Source: Aurantiochytrium sp. KH105 (Eukaryota > Sar > Bigyra > Thraustochytrida > Thraustochytriidae). Taken from it: a DNA stretch of 64,000 bases. Where the stretch lies: the NCBI GenBank assembly GCA_003116975.1, contig BGKB01000039.1:372001-436000 (forward strand). The letters run 5' to 3'. Below, in pieces: positions 59,903-64,000 of this stretch. A program made the translations under genes and the position numbers. The number at the start of each line of letters is the position of its first letter. The stretch's first letter is position 1. The notes under the pieces were generated by a model. That model searched no databases. It saw nothing but the letters and a program-made list of their open reading frames with translations, and was not told the DNA's origin.

Positions 59903-61543
59903 ATGATGCGCGACGCGGAGCGCGCGGCCTCGGAGAGGCTGTTCCTGCCGAGGGACCAAGCAGGGACGCCGCGCAGAAACCAGAGCTACAGCGCATTTGC
60001 ACGCGGCTTCAGCCGAGGCGACTACGTCGACGGAGTTGACGATGAACGGTACGACCTGGACGAGGACGACGGCGAGGTCGCGTACGCCACGCTCGTGCAA
60101 GATGAGCTCGAACGAACTGCGCCCGTGCACGAGTCAGAAGGCACCTCGAGTGTATGTCGCGTCACCTTCAATTTCATTAACACGGTCGTCGGCTCTGGCG
60201 TTCTCGCCATCCCCTTTGCCATCCAACAAGCTGGCTTTGCCTTTGGTCTCCTTATGGCGGCCTTTGTCGGCTCCACCTCCGACTACACCATTCGCATGCT
60301 GGTTAACACCGGCCTGCGCGAAGGCGTTCGCAACTACGAAGAGCTCATGGACAAGCTCTTTGGCTTTGGCGGTTGGGCAATCATCTCCACGCTGCTCTTC
60401 ATGTACGATGCAGGAGCCATGCAGTCGTACCTTATCATTCTTGGCCACGTTAGTGGAGATGTCATTTACGAGGTGACCACGGACCTGCTTGGTCTGCAGG
60501 CAGAGATCTGGCAGGACCGTACCCTCATGCGGCGCGTGAGCATCGTGGTCATCTCTCTCACACTCATCCTGCCGCTGTGCCTGATGCGCGATGTCTCGCG
60601 CCTTGAGCACGCCTCGGCATTCTCCGTCGTCACCGTCATGCTCGTCATTCTCGTCGTTGTGGGCGCCGCCGTGGCCGGGGACAACTGTCCGTTGCGCCAC
60701 ACGGATCCGTCCACCTGCCCCGACACGGACGCCCCGTGGTTTACTCTGATTGGTGAGAACCCCTCGGCAGCATACGGGATTCTTGCCTTTGCCTTTGTGA
60801 GCCACGACACCTCCTTTTTGTTCTACAACTCGCTTCGCAATGCTTCGCAGGCGCGCTGGAAAAAAGTGTCCCGCTTGGCCCTTGGCGGCTCCATTGTCAT
60901 TTGCCTCACGTTAGCAATCCCCGGCTACATATCTTTTCGAGAAACGGTCAAGCAAAATATTCTCGACAACTTTGCCCCCAATGACCTCAAAATTGTCATT
61001 GTCCGTGTTCTCTTCATGATCACAATGTCGTTCACGTACCCCATTTGCTTCTTCATTTGCCGACACATTCTCAACGAGATGATCTACCGCTGGAAGAATC
61101 GAGACAAGGAGCGCGTACCGGGAACGCCCGCTGGCATCTCGATCAAGGACATTTCCCAGCGTCGCCACCTTACGCTCACTTTTGTCCTTTTCACTGCCAG
61201 CATTCTCATTGCACTCGCCGTCGACGATCTTGGCCTCGTTATGGCCGTCACGGGCAACATTTCCGCCGTCAGTATCTCCTTTGTCCTTCCCCCGCTCTGT
61301 GCCATGCGCTCTCGCTGGGAAGAGAACATTTCTGCCTGTCGCTGCATTGAATCCGAGCGAGGGCGCGCGCTATCTGACCCCACACCTTCTGTACCTCTTC
61401 TCCCGGCGTCGGGCGGCATCTGCCCGCGCTGCTACCCAGAAAATGTCGGCTATGATGCGTCTTTTATTGAGTACATTGCTGTTCTCACCTTTGGCTGCTT
61501 CACGCTCGTCTTTTGCACCCTGCAAACTCTTGGAATTTTGTAA
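59903..61543 (+). CDS. AAAP-family amino-acid transporter (SLC38/AVT-like)
   Basis: 546 residues from the ATG at 59903; the frame upstream opens with TTG. The N-terminal ~90 residues are hydrophilic and acidic. The first TM carries the family signature FNFINTVVGSGVLAIPFA. About 11 TM helices follow, for example FGLLMAAFVGSTSDYTIRML, IISTLLFMYDAGAMQSYLIIL, VVTVMLVILVVVGAAVA, YGILAFAFVSHDTSFLFYNS, IVICLTLAIPGYISF, LFMITMSFTYPICFFI and YIAVLTFGCFTLVFCTLQTL. The family exchanges neutral amino acids across vacuolar or plasma membranes. A Cys-rich loop (CRCIE…CPRCYP) lies before the last helix. Confidence 0.9.
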   Translation: MMRDAERAASERLFLPRDQAGTPRRNQSYSAFARGFSRGDYVDGVDDERYDLDEDDGEVAYATLVQDELERTAPVHESEGTSSVCRVTFNFINTVVGSGVLAIPFAIQQAGFAFGLLMAAFVGSTSDYTIRMLVNTGLREGVRNYEELMDKLFGFGGWAIISTLLFMYDAGAMQSYLIILGHVSGDVIYEVTTDLLGLQAEIWQDRTLMRRVSIVVISLTLILPLCLMRDVSRLEHASAFSVVTVMLVILVVVGAAVAGDNCPLRHTDPSTCPDTDAPWFTLIGENPSAAYGILAFAFVSHDTSFLFYNSLRNASQARWKKVSRLALGGSIVICLTLAIPGYISFRETVKQNILDNFAPNDLKIVIVRVLFMITMSFTYPICFFICRHILNEMIYRWKNRDKERVPGTPAGISIKDISQRRHLTLTFVLFTASILIALAVDDLGLVMAVTGNISAVSISFVLPPLCAMRSRWEENISACRCIESERGRALSDPTPSVPLLPASGGICPRCYPENVGYDASFIEYIAVLTFGCFTLVFCTLQTLGIL

Positions 61544-62065
61544 ACAACTAAGTCTCTCTCTCGCTCTGCTCATTCTCTCTGTACGTGTTGGTCCGGCCTT
61601 GACTGCTCTTTCGCTAATTCGGCCCATTGCGACTCTCTTTCTTTTCCTCTTTGCCTCTCTCGTGTTCTACTTTTCTTTTATAAGTTGATGATGTCGTACT
61701 TACCTGACTCCATGCCAGTCAGCACGTTGCTGTTTTTAAAATAGGCTAATTACGGTCAAGGCACTAACTAAAAACACTTGATGTCAAGCATCAAGGCCGA
61801 GAGTCGACTGCAACGTCTCAAGCTTGGCCACAATTTTCAAGCTTTTACGCATTTTCAATCAGGTTCAAGAATCTTGACACACTTTCTTCAAGCTCTGACG
61901 CCAATTGAGCAAGCAACAAAAACGCGATACGAAAGAGATGACTTGCTTGACTGCAAATAAAGAGACCTCGTCGTCCGTCGGAAGTGAAAGATGCGTCCTT
62001 TCCTTTCCTATTTTTCCTTTGTGAAATTTTCTTTCTTGTAAAGTTGTAGTGATGAGGCCTCACGG
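61544..62065. other. Convergent intergenic region
   Basis: 3' flanks of the transporter and GET3. T-rich after 61554. Nothing else seen. Confidence 0.5.
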
Positions 62066-63271
62066 TCAATCAAGTCGAGGAACCGTGAGTCCCTGCTCGT
62101 CGAGCGCGCTAAAGACCTTATCCTTGTCGAGGTCGAACTTTTCGGCGAGAAACTTGACAACCTGGGGCGAAGACGCTACACCGTCCACCGTCTTGTCCGG
62201 ACGGTAGGGGTTGATGAGATACTGCGAGAACGCCTTGAGGGCTTCGCCGCCGCGCACCTCGTTGTCGCGCATCGGCATAACGGTCACGTTAAAGTCTTCA
62301 TACAAGTCGTGAATTTGGTCGAGGTACTTGTCCTGCATTCGCTTGCGCGCCAAAAGCTTGCGGCAAGCATCCGGCTCAGCAAAGAGCACCTGATTGACCA
62401 CGATGTTATGCACATCGATCTCGTACTTGGTGAGCTCCTGAACGAGCCGCTCCGTCTCGTAAACAGAGAGAAACTCGGGAATGCAGACGCAGACAAAGGT
62501 CGTCTTGTCTGGGTTACGAAAGGTCTTGTTCACTTCGCCAATGACGCGCTGTGTCTCCTCGAGCTTACTAAGAAGGGCATTCTCCATCCCTTGACCGTTC
62601 TGGCCCATCATCGCGGCCGCTTGGTTTAGCATGCCGCCATATTTGTTCTTGAGCTCCATGAGCTTCTCAAAGGCCGTCTGCAGCGTCGTCGGGAAGCGTA
62701 AAAGGCGCAACGTGTGGCCCGTTGGTGCTGTGTCAAAGCAAATCACATCGTAGTCCATTTTTTGCACGCTCTTCATGATCTCCGTGAAGCTCATCGCCTC
62801 ATCAATGCCGGGCATGGCCCCTCCCAGCTCTTTGAACATGCTCTGCATCGCGCTTTCTTCACCGAGGCCCAAGCTGTCCACGCTAGCCTCCGATGTCATG
62901 CTCGCGGGCTCAATCTCCATGCAATACAAGTTGCTAAAGCCCTCCACCAGCGTCGGCTCATGCGTGAATTTCTGGCAAAAGGCATCGCTCAAGTTGTGCG
63001 CCGGATCTGTCGAAACAATCAACACCTTGCGCCGAACCTGCGAGAGGAGCACGCCAATGCTGCACGTGGTCGTCGTCTTACCCACGCCACCTGCTCAGTT
63101 TCCGGCGCGTCAGCTTCTTATTCTTGTTTGCTTGCTTGCTTTCCTCGCTTTGCGACTTTCTTCGCGACTTTCTGCATCCAACTCACCTTTGCCGCCCACG
63201 AAGATCCATTGCAGCGACGTCTGGTCCAAGAGGTTTTGCACCGTGGGCGCGCAGTCTTCCTCGTCCGCCAT
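62066..63271 (-). CDS. GET3: ATPase GET3 (ASNA1/TRC40)
   Basis: Two exons: 63271-63187 and 63090-62066. Donor GGCAAAG|GTGAGT and acceptor GAGCAG|GTGGCG restore [12 protein letters not shown], giving 369 residues. The deviant P-loop is at 27-35; [20 protein letters not shown] (switch II) and [20 protein letters not shown] follow. The protein carries tail-anchored proteins to the ER membrane as an ATP-driven dimer. At the place of the zinc CxxC of animal and yeast proteins, before KYLDQ.xDLYEDF, the sequence is CRKL, so the second cysteine is absent. The 96-nt intron splits the P-loop codon run. It is divergent from the SAC1-like gene. Confidence 0.95.
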
Positions 63272-63716
63272 CGTGCTCGTCTAACTCTTTCTCACGACTT
63301 CTCCTGCCCCCCGCTGCGCCTGTTGCGCCGCCGCCGCCGCCGCCGCTGTCCTTTCTTCGCTCGGTCTCGATCTAGGACTCCTCTTTGCTCATCAGGCAGG
63401 CTGCTTGCCATCATCATCTTCATCTATCTATCTCCTCCGCTGCCTGCTGCCAGCTTGCCCTCTCTTTTCCCCCCCCCCCTTTTTTTCAAGTGTCCTCTCC
63501 CTCCCTCCGGGCACCTGAATTTTTGGAGCTGAGCAGATCGGGCAGGCAGGCAGGCAGGCAGACAGCCAAGTAGATCGATCGGAGCGCTCAGATCTGAGGC
63601 AGGCAGGCAGACACGCAGAGGAGGTCGGCGAGACGCCAGAACCACTTGACGCGGGCGCCAAAGCGATCGAGGCCCTTGATCCTGGTCCTCTTTAGCGCCC
63701 CGGAGAAGGCGATAAG
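63272..63716. promoter_or_regulatory. Short divergent promoter region GET3/SAC1-like
   Basis: (CCG)n near 63330-63345, a poly-C/poly-T block at ~63470-63486 and (CAGG)n at ~63542-63560. It must hold both promoters in 445 bases. Confidence 0.5.
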
Positions 63717-64000
63717 ATGGCGCAGTATACGCTGCACTTTGCGGAGGATGCACTCGTGCTTGAAGCGCCGCTCCTCCGCGGTAGCAGCTCAGTGCTGCGC
63801 GTCAGCCTCGAGCCTGACTCGCTCAAGCCCAACGTCGCCCTCGAGGCCAGATCCGCCGCTCTCGAGCAGAGCGCTTCACGAACAATGTCCGTATTTGCGA
63901 TCCTTGGCATCGTCGAGCTATTTCGTGGACCCTACCTTGCGGTCGTGACCCGTGCGCGCGCTGTCGTCCGCAATGGGCCCGGGGGCGCGGAAATCTGTCA
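63717..64000 (+). CDS. SAC1-like phosphoinositide phosphatase, N-terminal part
   Basis: Open from the ATG at 63717 to the window edge (94 codons). The segment SVFAILGIVELFRGPYLAVVTRA matches the N-terminal domain of SAC1-family lipid phosphatases (ILG.i.L..G.YL.viT). The catalytic CX5R motif would lie beyond the window. ER/Golgi PI4P turnover is the usual role. Confidence 0.65.
   Translation, partial: MAQYTLHFAEDALVLEAPLLRGSSSVLRVSLEPDSLKPNVALEARSAALEQSASRTMSVFAILGIVELFRGPYLAVVTRARAVVRNGPGGAEIC

Overview
The window is nuclear DNA of a GC-rich, gene-dense, intron-poor eukaryote. The best fit is a labyrinthulomycete (thraustochytrid) stramenopile, but this is inference and no rRNA or other marker gene is present. 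Pointers are: long uninterrupted reading frames with one short 5' intron at most (NDK, COG7, GET3); intergenic regions full of simple repeats; a flagellar axoneme gene (CFAP91), so a flagellated stage; a bacterial-type TrmA; and a BAF-like small protein of a type I associate with stramenopiles. Three unknown-base tracts show that this is a draft scaffold.

Layout. 0-13.2 kb: a small mitochondrial-looking membrane protein, then two paralogous ~980-995 aa nuclear P-loop/helicase-like proteins arranged head to head (1013-3997 minus, 10238-13177 plus). Between their 5' ends lie a frameshifted BAF-like gene, an alpha-N-acetylglucosaminidase and a broken kinase-like fragment. The paralogues resemble Z1-type SF2 ATPases, and each has an upstream cluster of the 7-mer GTGACAC/GTGTCAC. 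They are the best candidate here for an undescribed system. 14-20 kb: a one-TM helical-repeat protein, nucleoside diphosphate kinase and a CAMK-like kinase. 20-24 kb: repeat-rich DNA with no gene. 24-33.4 kb: CFAP91, COG7 (split by an assembly gap inside its intron), an IMPDH homologue lacking the catalytic cysteine, and a small ABM-fold protein. 34.9-38.1 kb: an HCN/CNG-like channel. 39.8-51.2 kb: a truncated unknown gene at an ambiguous base, an hnRNP Q acidic-domain-like protein, a SAPS-domain PP6/Sit4 regulatory subunit, and a PCIF1/CAPAM-like cap methyltransferase. 51.2-55.5 kb: gene-poor, with an AT-rich island and probable retroelement debris. 55.5-64 kb: TrmA, a terminal-inverted-repeat element, an AAAP amino-acid transporter, GET3, and the start of a SAC1-like phosphatase.

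Most genes are housekeeping (nucleotide metabolism, Golgi tethering, tail-anchored protein targeting, RNA modification, phosphatase regulation, lysosomal glycan turnover) and form divergent or convergent pairs, not pathways. Start codons were chosen as ATG throughout; several longer frames open only with GTG or TTG and were trimmed.
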